A stretch of 64,000 nt of DNA from Didymella arachidicola (taxonomy: Eukaryota > Ascomycota > Dothideomycetes > Pleosporales > Didymellaceae): the NCBI GenBank assembly GCA_016630955.3, contig CM049985.1, positions 3,286,001 through 3,350,000 of the forward strand. Direction: 5' to 3'. Positions 20,739-30,957 of this stretch are shown in pieces. Positions within the stretch are counted from its first letter, which is position 1, and each line of letters starts with the position of its first letter. The notes beneath the pieces were generated by a model. That model was not told the DNA's origin. It searched no databases and saw nothing but the letters and a program-made list of their open reading frames with translations. Both the position numbers and the translations under genes were made by a program.

Positions 20739-23700
20739 CTACGCGTTAATCGTGCACGTCCACACCCTGCCCGACCCAACGCCCATAGCAACCGTGGTTC
20801 CGCGCACAGACAAGCACGATGGCCGGTACTCTGATGGTATCCAGAGCATGTTTTTGTTTGCATACTTGATCCACCTCATGTCTGAGCTAAGGCTTGCGCT
20901 AAGATGTTGAGGGTGTTCAGCCTCAGCAGTCGCTGCGTGGTTAGAGATTTGGGGAATATCAATGGCAGACTTTCCTATCTCCGTAGAGATGCAAGAGCCA
21001 ACAGGGTCAAAGGACAGACTTGTAATAGTCTTTCCAACGTTGAAGGTTTGCAGACACTCGCCGCTGCTTGCATCCCACAGCTTGACAGTGTTGTCGTCTG
21101 ATGCTGACGCTAGCCGAGTTGAGTCGTGCGAGAAGGCAACAGAGCTAACACCACTGCTATGCCCTTCAAGCGTCTGCAGATACTCGCCGCTGCTTGCATC
21201 CCACAGCTTGACAGTGTTGTCGTATGATGCTGACGCTAGCCGAGTCGAGTCGTGCGAGAAGGCAACAGAGTTAACATAACTGCTATGCCCTTCAAGTGTC
21301 TGCAGACACTCGCCGCTGCTTGCATCCCACAGCTTGACAGTGTTGTCGTATGATGCTGACGCTAGCCGAGTTGAGTCGTGCGAGAAGGCAACAGAGTTAA
21401 CACCACTGCTATGCCCTTCAAGTGTCTGCAGACACTCGCCGCTGCTTGCATCCCACAGCTTGACAGTGTTGTCGTCTGATGCTGACGCTAGCCGAGTTGA
21501 GTCGTGCGAGAAGGCAACAGAGTTAACACCACTGCTATGTCCTTCAAGCGTCTGCAAGCATGCACTCCAGCTGCTACTTATCGCAGGATTTACAGTGATG
21601 CTTTTTGGCTCGTTGTGCCGGAACAATCTTCTGATCGCGCTCTCAGTCGGACTAAACAACAATGCGGAAAAGTATGTCTGGAAAGGGTAGCTTTCAATTG
21701 GCCCTTTGTGGTACATAACAAATCGGCGAGCGTCTTGGAGAAGCTTTGTTAGCCTGCCTGCACCTTCCATCTCCTGGCTGTGTCAGCGTTGAGACTAAAT
21801 ACAACAGATAGACGTAGCGTCTGTGCAACTCATACCTGGACTAGCGACCACAGCTTTGTCATTAAGGTCACACCTTTCGCCATGCTCTTGCACAGACTCA
21901 GCGCTTCAAGCCAGTACAGATACTTCTTCTCTATAAACTCGCGGACAACAGCCATAACCTGCGCATCTTTGGTACTGTTCGCCCCAGACTGTGACCTTGA
22001 ATTGCACAAGTGGTCGATCCAGTAGATGCACTGGTAGCGTGACTCTGCCAGGGGTCCAGAGGTAAGCGGTTCAATGTCGTCGATAGAAAGGCCGGGTGCT
22101 TCCAGGCCGTACAAATCCCGTTGCAGCGTCTTTGATAAGATCACGAGCGACCTTAAGAATATCACTTGGTGAGTAGTATCAATGCCATCTGGAAAGACAT
22201 CGTCAGACGCTTTCTCGAGAAGGAAGTCCTGTGCAGACTGGTGCACAAAGTAGACGGTTTCGCCTCGCAGAGTGAGAAACGATCCACAGAGACCGATGAT
22301 CTCCCGCACTTCCGCTTCGTCGGTAACATCCTCAAGCAGTTCAGTAAGGCTCATCAGCTCTAACAGCGTGACTGGCCGATACACAAGCGCGATCGTGGCC
22401 AGCACCTGCTTGCAAAGCTCAGCGTCATCTGATGCGCCAATCTGCTGCATCATCCGCTCGTACAGCGCGTCCAGACCTGGCGGGAAAGACTTCAGCTTCT
22501 TCAGGACGTTCCGTTTGGCCGTCTTCTCAAGGTCTTGGCACACCAATGCGACCCAAAGGAAAGTGCCGTTGGCGTTCGTCGTTAAGTGTTCGAACACTGC
22601 ACCCTGGGTCTTCTTGTCGTACTTCTTCTCCTGCGCCAGTTGCGAGACCTTGTGTCGGATGAAGACGCTGACGGCTGCTGATACAGACTCTGCATTGAGC
22701 TCAAGACTCAGCCTTATCTTTTGCTCAGCCCGTCCAAGCTGGGCTCCGATCTCTGGCCAGTTGCGGCTCGAGACGATCCACTTGACGCGTGAAGACGCAG
22801 ACGACTGCTGTGCGAGAAAGCGAAGCAGCTTTGGCAGATCAGTCGTGCACTCGTCAAGCGCGTCCACGAGTATGTAGGTGGTGTCCAGGTTCGGGTCCTG
22901 CAGCACGTCTGCAAACGTTTCTGTCAGCGCAATCCAAGCATTTCCGTCCTCAAACATGCTTCTGCCTGCCTCATCGTATCTCTTGCGAACGTGCGCGGTG
23001 AGCGCGGGCTGCTGACTGGCAAGCAAGTACAGCAGCCCCCGCAGCACGGCCGTAGGGCTGTTGATGCGTGAGTCGGTGGCTTGGCAGAAGAAGTACACCA
23101 CACACGCGGTGCTAGCAGTCGTCTTCTGCAGCTTATCGATGATGCCACAGAGTAACATCGTCTTGCCCTTGCCCGGATCGCCTTTGATCCACAGCAGCTG
23201 GCTCTGTGGGTCGTCGTGCCACTGGCGGAAGCTCATGTTGTCGAGCACCCAGCGGTACGAGCCTTCCAACAAACCGCCCTTGGTGTCTACGATACGCTTT
23301 CTGTCGTCGCGGGGGTCCGTAGGCCGCAAGTCACGCAAACACTCCTTTCGCTTTTGAATCTCGTTATGGAGCCGCCGGAATGCTTCTTGAGAGCCTTCAC
23401 CATAGACAGGCATGATCTCAACGTCTAGAACGCCTGATAGAGAGTATGCTGCATCTTCGACAAGATTCGTACGGCGATCTCTTCCCCATCCAAGCCGCTC
23501 GCTGACATTGATTTGGGACAAGGGCGCCCCCTCGAGCACAGAAAGCGGAATGGTTGTGACCTCGTGGATCCGGGTCTTTAGTGACAACCGGTCACCAAGC
23601 TTGTGCCAGTCACGCGAGAAGAACTCGACCACGCGGGGCGCGACCAGCTCCTGCAGCGTCCAGCCGCGCGTGAACCATCGACTCGAAGTGAAAGCAGGCT

Positions 23701-24097
23701 TCCATGCAAAGTTAACGTCTGTGTCGCTAAACTTTCTCTTCCTTGCCGATACATCTGAAAGATACACGTAGCATTTTGTCGCCTTCTGGTACCAGCGGAA
23801 CATAGACCTGATCGCCAGCGAGTGCTCAGCCTTGTTCGCCTTGTTGATGCAGCAGGTGTCGACCCAGAAGTACCGCAAGCCGTCGCGCTTTGTCTGCTCT
23901 CCACACAGCTGGATCTTCTTGTACCCAGCTTTGTCCTTGCCGCTGTTCTTTGCGAGGTCTTCAAAGCTCACCTCTTCCTCCTCCTTCCCCCAGGTATGAG
24001 ACAGAATCGCGTAAGGACGTGTGGCGTCGGCGTTGGCGTTGACCAAGTCGTCAGTAACACTAAGCTCTCCATCTTCTCGATAGTATAGGAGCCGCAT
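20739..24097 (-). CDS. HET-NACHT-WD40 NLR-like protein (HNWD/STAND type), transposon cargo
   Basis: Two exons, 24097-21836 and 21773-20739, with a 62-nt intron (21774-21835: GTATGAG...GCCAG, branch GCTGAC), both phase 0; 1,098 residues. The HET domain covers about residues 29-160 (YAILSHTWG, FWVDTCCINK, RGWTLQEL). The linker has the usual DAAYSLSGVLDV and PVYGEG blocks. The NACHT NTPase has Walker A GDPGKGKT at 306-313 and Walker B YILVDALDEC at 408-417. The WD40 part has four near-identical 42-residue repeats at about 826-993, then a degenerate end. Relatives in Podospora (het-d, het-e, het-r) are allorecognition proteins: WD repeats sense a partner, NACHT oligomerises and HET triggers cell death. 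That role here is by family only. The frame is fully open and splice sites are good, in contrast to the neighbouring transposase. Confidence 0.9.
21057..21560 (-). repeat. Four 126-bp tandem repeats coding WD40 units
   Basis: Four consecutive 126-bp units, each coding 42 residues that begin CLQTLEGHSS (once YLQTLEGHSS) and end KLWDASSGE. Visible differences are mainly at GVNSV/YVNSV/GVSSV and SDDN/SYDN. Such near-identity within one array is typical of HNWD genes, where repeats are homogenised yet vary at a few exposed positions. Confidence 0.9.
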
Positions 24098-24618
24098 CTT
24101 GTCGTGTGAACATGCAGCGGGCGTGTGAGATAGCAGCGGTGCACGACAGACTTGATGCGGCAGCCTGGTAGCGAGAGCGTGCTGCGCCTTGTTGCCCTAT
24201 CGCACATGTGTGTTAACAAGCAGAGGACAATCTGCGAAAAGCTGCACAGTCGCCGACAAGCCTGTCATGCGATAGCGAACTGTAACGCATTCGTAAGACG
24301 AGCTTTGCGGGTTTGGCTATGTCGTCTGCATGGCAGGGTGACAGGCTGCGGAGGCAGGCCCGAGGCAGGGCAGATGCCGTTACCAGCGCGCGCCAGGGTC
24401 CAGGCTGACGGCGGCTAAACCAGCGGCTGCTCATATCTTAGCCAATGTGGAGGGAGTTAGTGCACAGAAGAGGGCCGAGCCGACGCGATTAGTAGAGCGA
24501 CGAAGACATGTTTATAAACAAATTGATTAACTTAGAACTGCAACGCACTTTGCGGCGGCTTCTAGCTGGCAGCATTGGCATTTGTGCGGCTTGTACGAGC
24601 GGAGTCTGCCCCGCAGAA
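24098..24618. promoter_or_regulatory. Presumed upstream region of the NLR gene
   Basis: About 520 bp between the NLR start codon and the transposase stop codon. It must contain the NLR promoter, as both genes read on the minus strand. No distinct TATA box or operator can be named, and no open frame here is convincing. Confidence 0.4.
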
Positions 24619-26309
24619 TCAAGGACAATCCGCTGCAACCATCCGCGCTACTGGCGCCTTCCAAGGCTCTGGCCTGTTCCCGGTGTGCGTCGTTTGAGCC
24701 ATACCTTCTGGCGCATCTTTCTTAGGCGCAGAGCTCTTCCCTTTACGCCTGCGCCTTGCTTTGTGTGCAGCGGCTTCGGCGTTCGCCGCACGTTTCGCTC
24801 GTGACTCCTCCAGCTGTTCGTAGGTCATTACCATCGCCTTGCCCAGCACTAACGATTTTGTCGATCGCCGCGCTTTGACTTCACCGTTGATCTTCGACAA
24901 GAACCGGTTGTGGTCCTGCAGAAGAGACCTCTCGGCAAAGGCTACTCTCGTGGCTTTCGCCATCATTTGCGCGTGTCTGAGTAGCTCCCGTCTGCTGGGC
25001 TCATCAAGCACCTTAGCATCTTCCTTGATTCTGTTAAACAGCGAATGCACACCTTCTGTGTTCACTGGCGTCACAGGCGTTGCAGCTGTCTGCGCAACCA
25101 CGACCCGCGCGCTCGCTCCCGCTTCCCTAGCAACTTCCGGGATAGCGAGTTGCACCAGAGGCTTCGGTATGCTTTTGAGTACGCGGTTAGGGTTGAAAGG
25201 GAACAAGCCTGTCGCAGCCCACGCAGACGTGATGTTTCTTTTAGTAAAGGCCTGTACTCTTGCCGGGCTGTAGAGAGACGTGAAATGCTCCTTGCCAATC
25301 GTGTTAACACCTCCCTGACCGAGTTGGTCAACTTCGTTGCGATAGGCTGCCTTGAGCGCAGCAAACACAGCGACGTCACAAGGCTGCAGTTTGTGCGATG
25401 TGTGAGAGGGAAGGCGACATAAGATGATTTTGTTAGCGAGGCAAAACTGAAGCACTTCTAGCGTTTTATGACTGCTAAAGCCATCACAGATTATTACGCG
25501 CGGTTTGCCGTTGGCTCTCTCTTTCGTCTGCAGATCAAACACGCGCGTCAGCCACTCTAAGCTGATCTTGGAGTTGTTGTATCCGTTCTCAGAATGCGCA
25601 TAGTGCCATCCAGGCGTGGGATACGTAGTCCAGTTGCTGCGATGTGTCGAAGCAGGCCAGATGATAAGCGGCAGCAGTACTCTGCCGTCGGCGCTGATGC
25701 ATTTAATGGCTGTTAACTTACCATTGTTCGCTTGACGCCCGCGCCTCTGTAGTCGCGCAGGTCGTCCCTGCCTACAAGCACTTTCACACAGCTGAACATG
25801 CTCAACATCACGCCTGTCTCGTCTATGTTATAGACATTCTCAGGTACAACAGCTAGGTCCTAAAGCACCTTCTTAATTACTTTAAACTAGTGCACTATCT
25901 TTCTATATGTGTACTTCTTATAGCGGTTCTAGTTAACTGGCTTAACAGTCCTTGCTTTAATCTCTAAGTGTCGCTTTGCAAAGCATTGTGCCTACTTCTA
26001 GCCTGGTGGCTTGTTCGGCTTCTTCACAGAGGACCGCTGGCGGACGACGTTAAAGGCTATAGAGGGCAAGAACTTAATCCGCACAGGATGCCTGAGCTTA
26101 GACTTCATTAGCAGAAACTTGAAAACAGCTGTTTCCTCGTCTGGAGTGAGATACTGCCGGCCTTGCGCGGCTTCTTGCTTAGACCGCCGTCCTCGAGCAC
26201 GATGGTGGAGGGTGGAGAGCGGAACGTTCTTTCGATCTGCTCGAGCAGCCAAGGTCCTGGGCACTCCGGGCGAGAGAGGTTGCGCGAGCGCCAGACTTGC
26301 TGCATCCAT
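24619..26309 (-). pseudogene. Fot1/pogo-type transposase of element C, inactivated
   Basis: Starts MDAASLALAQ at 26309 with an HTH region. The first open piece ends at TAG 25998-26000. Further TAGs follow where Trp is expected (PVN*NRYKK, VH*FKV) and one where Gln is likely (KVL*DL). NIDETGVML near 25825 is the first catalytic motif. A stop and a frame change near 25720 lead into the open 307-residue piece 25542-24619, with VIICDGFSSHKT and KLQPCDVAVF catalytic motifs and a basic C-terminus. The stops are all TGG/CAG-to-TAG types. It cannot yield a full transposase, so movement of element C would now need help in trans. Confidence 0.82.
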
Positions 26310-26866
26310 TTTAAGATGAAGTGGGAGCAAAAGCGAATGAGAGCGCTGAGTTGGGACCTAGGGGAACACGATGCACGTTCTAAAAATAGCTTTCACGTCG
26401 CTTGTCCGTCAAAGCTTCTAGAAGGCGCCACGCGTTAAGCTGATCAAGCATAGTGTTAAATACAATACGTTCAGCCTTATCAGTTTTTCGTCATTACATA
26501 ATCACCCCAGGCTGGCTGCTGAAACACACAGCGCCAGGGGCGAGAGCTTGCAACACGGAGATAGTCTCGGAGACCACACTGTTAAGGCCTGATCGACTTC
26601 GCGGCCTGGAAAAACGTGCGTCTAGGCTCATTCTATCAGTCTGTCATCTTAGAATTGGAAAGATGGCATGTAGCGGCGACAGAGCAGAGTGGGAAGTCAA
26701 AGCGGTCTTTGAAGCTGCACGCGATGTAATCGCCGGCAAGGCCGCAACCTTTGTAATTTTCCTGCTGTACTATAGAGTGCAGAGAAGACGTAAACAATGA
26801 ATAGGCTAACACTTATTAGAGATCCATTGATGCGTGTTGGGATGTACGAGGTGCGTGAACAGTTGG
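26310..26866. other. Non-coding right arm of element C
   Basis: Between the transposase start and the right inverted repeat. A 115-residue plus-strand frame (26453-26800) has no recognisable domain and I do not accept it as a gene. Presumed transposase promoter region. Confidence 0.4.
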
Positions 26867-26912
26867 TCCATCTCGTTGAGGGGCGTTTCTCGCTTACGGG
26901 CAGGGGACGTTA

Positions 26913-29012
26913 CCGAGTCCGTGCGCGTGACGCCCACCATCGCGTAACGCCCCGCTAAGCAAATCGCACCCCATCTTCAACACCCCATAGCTCAGTCAAT
27001 ATGGACTCAATTCAAGAAGCGGCTACAGAATTCGATTTGCGCAATCATAAAGAACAACTTTCATACACAAAGTTTGCTAAAGCAAAGGGAGTTGATCGGT
27101 CTACGTTAGCGCGGAGGCACAAAGGGGTTTCAACTTCTAGGGAGGTCAAAGCAGTTAACCAACGGAAACTCAACAACACTGAAGAACAAGAGCTTATTAA
27201 GCTTATTAATAAGCTTACTGAGGACGGATTCCCTCCTAACAGGCTTCAAATCCGAAATTACGCGTCTAAAGTAGCTGGTAGCAGCGTCTCTGATAGCTGG
27301 GTTACTCGCTTCCTCCACCGTCACACAGCTGAACTGGTCACCAAATGGGCAACAGGGAAGGATCGCAATCGCCACCAAGCTGACTCAGGGGCTTCTTTTG
27401 AGGCCTACTTCACACTTCTACACAGCAAGATAGCTGAGTACAGCATTGAGCCTCAGCACATGTACAATATGGATGAGAAGGGCTTCATGATCGGGGTACT
27501 TGAACGTGCAAAACGAGTGTTCTCCCGGCCACTGTGGGACAGCAAGCAAGTCAGAGGTACTCTCCAAGACGGCTCACGGGAGTGGATCACGCTTATTGCT
27601 TGCATAAGTGCCTCAGGGGAAGCCCTGCCAGCAAGCCTCATATACCCAGCAGCCAATCAAGCTATATACTCAGGCTGGGTGGAGGATATCAAGCCAGGGG
27701 AACACTCAGTCTTTGTCAGCTCATCTAGTACAGGCTGGAGCAACAACGAGATAGCTCTTGCCTGGCTTGAACAGGTGTTCGATCGCGCTACTAAGGCCAC
27801 AGCACGGAGAAAGTATCGTCTTTTGATACTTGACGGCCACGGGAGCCACGTTACCCCTGACTTTATTGAGTACGCCAACCAACGCAAGATACTCGTGATG
27901 ATCCTTCCCCCTCACTCAACACACAGGCTCCAGCCACTGGACGTTTGCCTGTTCTCACCTCTGGCACGAGCATACTCAAATGAGCTTACGCAGTTCCTCC
28001 AAAGCAGTCAGGGGACCTCTCCAGTCACTAAATCAAACTTCTTACACCTGTTCTGGGCGGCGTGGCAGAGCTCATTTCAGGAGTCAACAATCGTCAACTC
28101 CTTTGCAGCCACAGGGATATGGCCCCCTGACGCCTCTGCTGTACTCAAACAAGTCAACAACACTTATACAGACAAAGAAGAACAATCAGGAGCTCTTAGA
28201 CCAACAGACTGGAGGCGTATAAGGCAGGTACTTAAGGATCATGTGAAGGAACCTGACAGTGAGGCAGTGCGGGAGCTGACAGGGGCAATTCACTCTCTTA
28301 CTGCCCAGGTTGAGCTGCTTACTGAGCAGAACAAAGGCCTGCAGGAGTCTCTTGCACACAGGAAGAAGCACAATAAGAAGAGTAAGCCCCTGAGTCTCCA
28401 ACAGCGGAAGGAGTACCAAAGTCAACCTGTATTTTGGTCTCCTCGGAAGGTCAGAGAGGCACACTATCGTCGGAAGATCAATGAGCAAGAACAGGAGGAG
28501 CAGCATCTTCAAAAGCTACGTCAGAAGCAAGAGCAAGTAGCAATTAAGCTTCAGAGAGCAAGAGAGGCTCAGGAGAAGCGTACAGAGCGTGAGAGAGCTA
28601 AGGAGGTGAGGGTGCAGGAGAAGGCTAAGAAGGCAGCTGAAGCGCAGCGTCAAAGGGACGCTCGTCAAGCTACTACTGCTATCCAATTATCCCAAAAGGG
28701 TAAGCGTAAAGCCTTAAAAGCTACCTCAGGTAGCAATAAGCGTCAGAAACAAGCTGGTGATGCTGGTGGTGCGAAAGAAGCCCCTGAGGCACCCTCAGCT
28801 CCTCCACCAGTCACTACTCGCCGCGGACGCAACGTTAGGCTTCCAAGTAAATACAAGTAGCACAAGTAGTTCACATAGGTCTATTTACTACTCTACTACA
28901 ATATTATACAATATTTGCTGTTGTTGGTGGCTCAGTAACCTTATTTTTCAACAAGTCGATAGGATCTCAGCGGGGCGTTACGCGATGGTGGGCGTCACGC
29001 GCACGGACTCGG
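26913..29012 (+). mobile_element. Element D: intact Fot1/pogo-type transposon
   Basis: 2,100 bp flanked by TA at 26911-26912 and 29013-29014; the left TA is shared with the right end of element C. The 44-bp inverted repeats are perfect (26913-26956 and 28969-29012), starting CCGAGTCCGTGCGCGTGACG. It encodes one uninterrupted transposase and shows no RIP-type damage. The terminal repeats are unlike those of C, so the two are independent insertions rather than halves of one element. Confidence 0.92.
27001..28860 (+). CDS. Fot1/pogo DD35D transposase (element D)
   Basis: 619 residues, single exon. The HTH_psq/CENP-B-type DNA-binding region is at about 1-115 (starting MDSIQEAATEFD, with VDRSTLARRHKG). 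The DDE_1 domain has Asp158 (NMDEKGF), Asp278 (LDGHGSH) and Asp314 (LQPLDVCLF), giving DD35D spacing. From about residue 420 there is a long charged coiled-coil (QKQEQVAIKLQRAREAQEK and similar), then a Lys-rich stretch and RRGRNVRLPSKYK at the end. Unlike the A/E/F/H transposases it lacks a C-terminal zinc knuckle. It is complete and likely active or recently so. Confidence 0.92.
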   Translation: MDSIQEAATEFDLRNHKEQLSYTKFAKAKGVDRSTLARRHKGVSTSREVKAVNQRKLNNTEEQELIKLINKLTEDGFPPNRLQIRNYASKVAGSSVSDSWVTRFLHRHTAELVTKWATGKDRNRHQADSGASFEAYFTLLHSKIAEYSIEPQHMYNMDEKGFMIGVLERAKRVFSRPLWDSKQVRGTLQDGSREWITLIACISASGEALPASLIYPAANQAIYSGWVEDIKPGEHSVFVSSSSTGWSNNEIALAWLEQVFDRATKATARRKYRLLILDGHGSHVTPDFIEYANQRKILVMILPPHSTHRLQPLDVCLFSPLARAYSNELTQFLQSSQGTSPVTKSNFLHLFWAAWQSSFQESTIVNSFAATGIWPPDASAVLKQVNNTYTDKEEQSGALRPTDWRRIRQVLKDHVKEPDSEAVRELTGAIHSLTAQVELLTEQNKGLQESLAHRKKHNKKSKPLSLQQRKEYQSQPVFWSPRKVREAHYRRKINEQEQEEQHLQKLRQKQEQVAIKLQRAREAQEKRTERERAKEVRVQEKAKKAAEAQRQRDARQATTAIQLSQKGKRKALKATSGSNKRQKQAGDAGGAKEAPEAPSAPPPVTTRRGRNVRLPSKYK

Positions 29013-30496
29013 TAGTCTTTCCATCCTTCCTTGTCTTTCTTGAGCCAACCAAAGAGGTCATCCACCACCGTGGAGTTGGTTGTCGTCGCATTTGACATAA
29101 GAACACTCCAGGTGATTACATTGACGCTTTCATTGTTCGGCCACTGCGAATAAACAATGGGGCTGAGCTCCGTCTCGTTGATGTGTACGCACAGGACATT
29201 GATCACCGGCGACGACACGAAAGCCCACAAAGAGTAGGGTCCGATGGAATTGGACGTTGCCGAAATAGGCATTTGATTCCGTTGATCGTGTACCGCATTG
29301 ATGATGCCAACGTGCGGTAGAGCAAGCGATACTTCATTCACTACTCTTCCATGCTTATGCGAGGCCTCTGCTGTGTTGGTGATATTGATCCACTGGGGTA
29401 CGATAGTAGTGTATAGGTACGGTAGATTGATTTGAGCTGGACGTTGCTTTTGATCAGAACTACTGTTGCCTGTTGATACATATTCGACCCAGGACGCCAT
29501 GAAGCCTTCATGGTTGTAGAAGCTTCTCCCCGAATGCTGTAACTGAAGGCAAGTGGTACCCGAATGCATCAGGTCTATGTCTTTGCCCAGTGGGGTCTGA
29601 AACAGTGATTGCACATAATTTATGTTGGCAAAATCAGACTTCACTGTGCCAGCCATGGTTCTCACAAGTCATCGGCTTTCTTTGGGGACGGGTTGTACAA
29701 CAGCAGTTGCTGCAGTCACATATAGTGTTGATAGATCCGTGGCGACCAGGGTGAGAGCGCCAACGATGGACATTCCCGCGTATGCCCCTATTTCTGGTTG
29801 CGTAAGGAGCGTGCCGGGCTGCACGACTCAACGCCACAAGGAGATCTCCGCGAGTGTCACGCCTGAGCCTCGAACAGATCTGAGAGCTTTGCGACTGATG
29901 ACCTGACCCAAAAAAGCCACAAATGCGGTGACGAAAGTGAGTTCGACGGTTTTTGCGACCACTGATGTCAGAAGAATGGCTGTGGAGATCTCTAGTGTTG
30001 AGCCAGGATCGTTGCCGATGAAATTACCGTATCGTTGGCCTTTGCAGGCTAACAGAACGAGGACGGCAGAAAGAGTGGTGGAGACGCTGCATATGCATAT
30101 AATGCCCATGTTCAGCCACGTGAAACGAGACGTGGCGAAAGCCCGTCGCGCGTGACATTGCTCCCCCGGGAGAAACGCTGCCCGGTCCTTCAGTAGTGAC
30201 TTCATTGTGTGCTGATCGGCATTTTCAGTTTCTTCGCTGGAAGTTCGTAAGTCGCCTCGCTGACGAGGTTCGTCATCATGCCCCTCGCTGCCAGCAGCTG
30301 TACCGCTGTTGCACGAGCCCTCAGGCATCGCTTTCACGGGCGAGACCGCACGTCCAGTTTCCGAATTGTCATCGCAATATTGCTCGAAGAATATTTGTAT
30401 CGAGCCTCGATCATTCTGGAACTCTAGCGGAGGCAGAACAGGCCTGTGTTCGATGAGAGCGCGTCGGTCTGAGATGTCGTGAGCGTCCATCAGCAT

Positions 30497-30957
30497 TCCT
30501 ACAGGTTGTGGGTGAGACGCGCTGGCGCTAATACAAAGTGCTAGCCTGATCGGGAGGAGATGGATGGTCGGGTGCTGGATGTTGATCGTGCTGCGGGAAA
30601 CCGTGGGTCATAGAGCCCAGCAATGATATGAGAACAAGAAAGCAGATATGAAGCTATTGTTTCGATAGGGGTGTTGTTGCACGCGAATGCCTCCAGGCTG
30701 CGTCTTGGCGAACACAGCCTGGCGCGTCCAACTAAAGTGGCGGTTGCAGCGTCCAATGAAATCGATTCTGCCGTGCAATGCTTACACTTGGCTGCTAGAG
30801 GCGACGCAATCTTGATCAGGCTCCGCCCCTTCGTGCCATGTCGGGTCGAGGAACAGCTTCAAGGCGACACGTCAGGTCAAGCACCATTCTACGCTACTCA
30901 ACGAAAGAGGAAGTCTGGATTTACATGCCTGAAGATTTAAATAGGTTCATCAGGATC
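30497..30957. other. Intergenic region upstream of the membrane-protein gene
   Basis: 460 bp between the start of the split membrane-protein gene and the stop of the ThDP-enzyme gene, both minus strand. It must include the promoter of the former. No gene or repeat recognised. Confidence 0.4.

Larger units (their letters stand above)
19893..26910 (-). mobile_element. Element C: 7.0-kb TA-inserted transposon carrying an NLR-type gene
   Basis: 7,018 bp bounded by TA at 19891-19892 and 26911-26912. Inverted repeats of about 44 bp with one mismatch (19893-19936 and 26867-26910) start ACGTCCCCTGCCCGTAAGCG. From right to left on the minus strand it holds a decayed Fot1/pogo-type transposase (26309-24619), then an intact HET-NACHT-WD40 gene (24097-20739), then about 0.8 kb without a gene. 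The host reading frame resumes exactly outside the TA, so the whole 7 kb arrived as one unit. Typical elements of this superfamily here are 1.85-2.1 kb; the excess is the cargo gene and its flanks. Confidence 0.88.
18948..30496 (-). pseudogene. Polytopic membrane protein of a family common in Pleosporales, split by elements C and D
   Basis: The first half reads from ATG 30496 to 29015 and the second half from 19890 to TAG/stop at 18948, about 807 codons in all. The halves join in frame at a Tyr codon (…KDY|PPVFPRLPKP…) when the DNA between the TA copies is removed. Four hydrophobic segments are visible: two near 29900-30110, one near 29710-29790 and one near 19220-19300. A glycosylation-rich extracellular part lies between, and a C-terminal LFALSINSPP block marks this fungal family. 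Function is unknown. Besides the insertion, two in-frame TGA codons (29828-29830 and about 29665-29670) interrupt the first half. The gene is therefore broken three times. Confidence 0.8.

Noticed and set aside
21057..21560. Regular 126-bp repeats as a CRISPR-like or satellite array
   Set aside because: They are in frame, code WD40 units and are contiguous without spacers.
21830..24088. Many long plus-strand frames opposite the NLR gene
   Set aside because: Shadow frames caused by the codon composition of the real minus-strand gene.
26453..26800. 115-residue plus-strand frame in the right arm of element C
   Set aside because: No domain, opposite to the transposase leader region, composition not protein-like.
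19893..29012. Possibility that C plus D is one giant element such as a Starship
   Set aside because: No tyrosine-recombinase captain gene; C and D each have their own matched inverted repeats and TA duplications.
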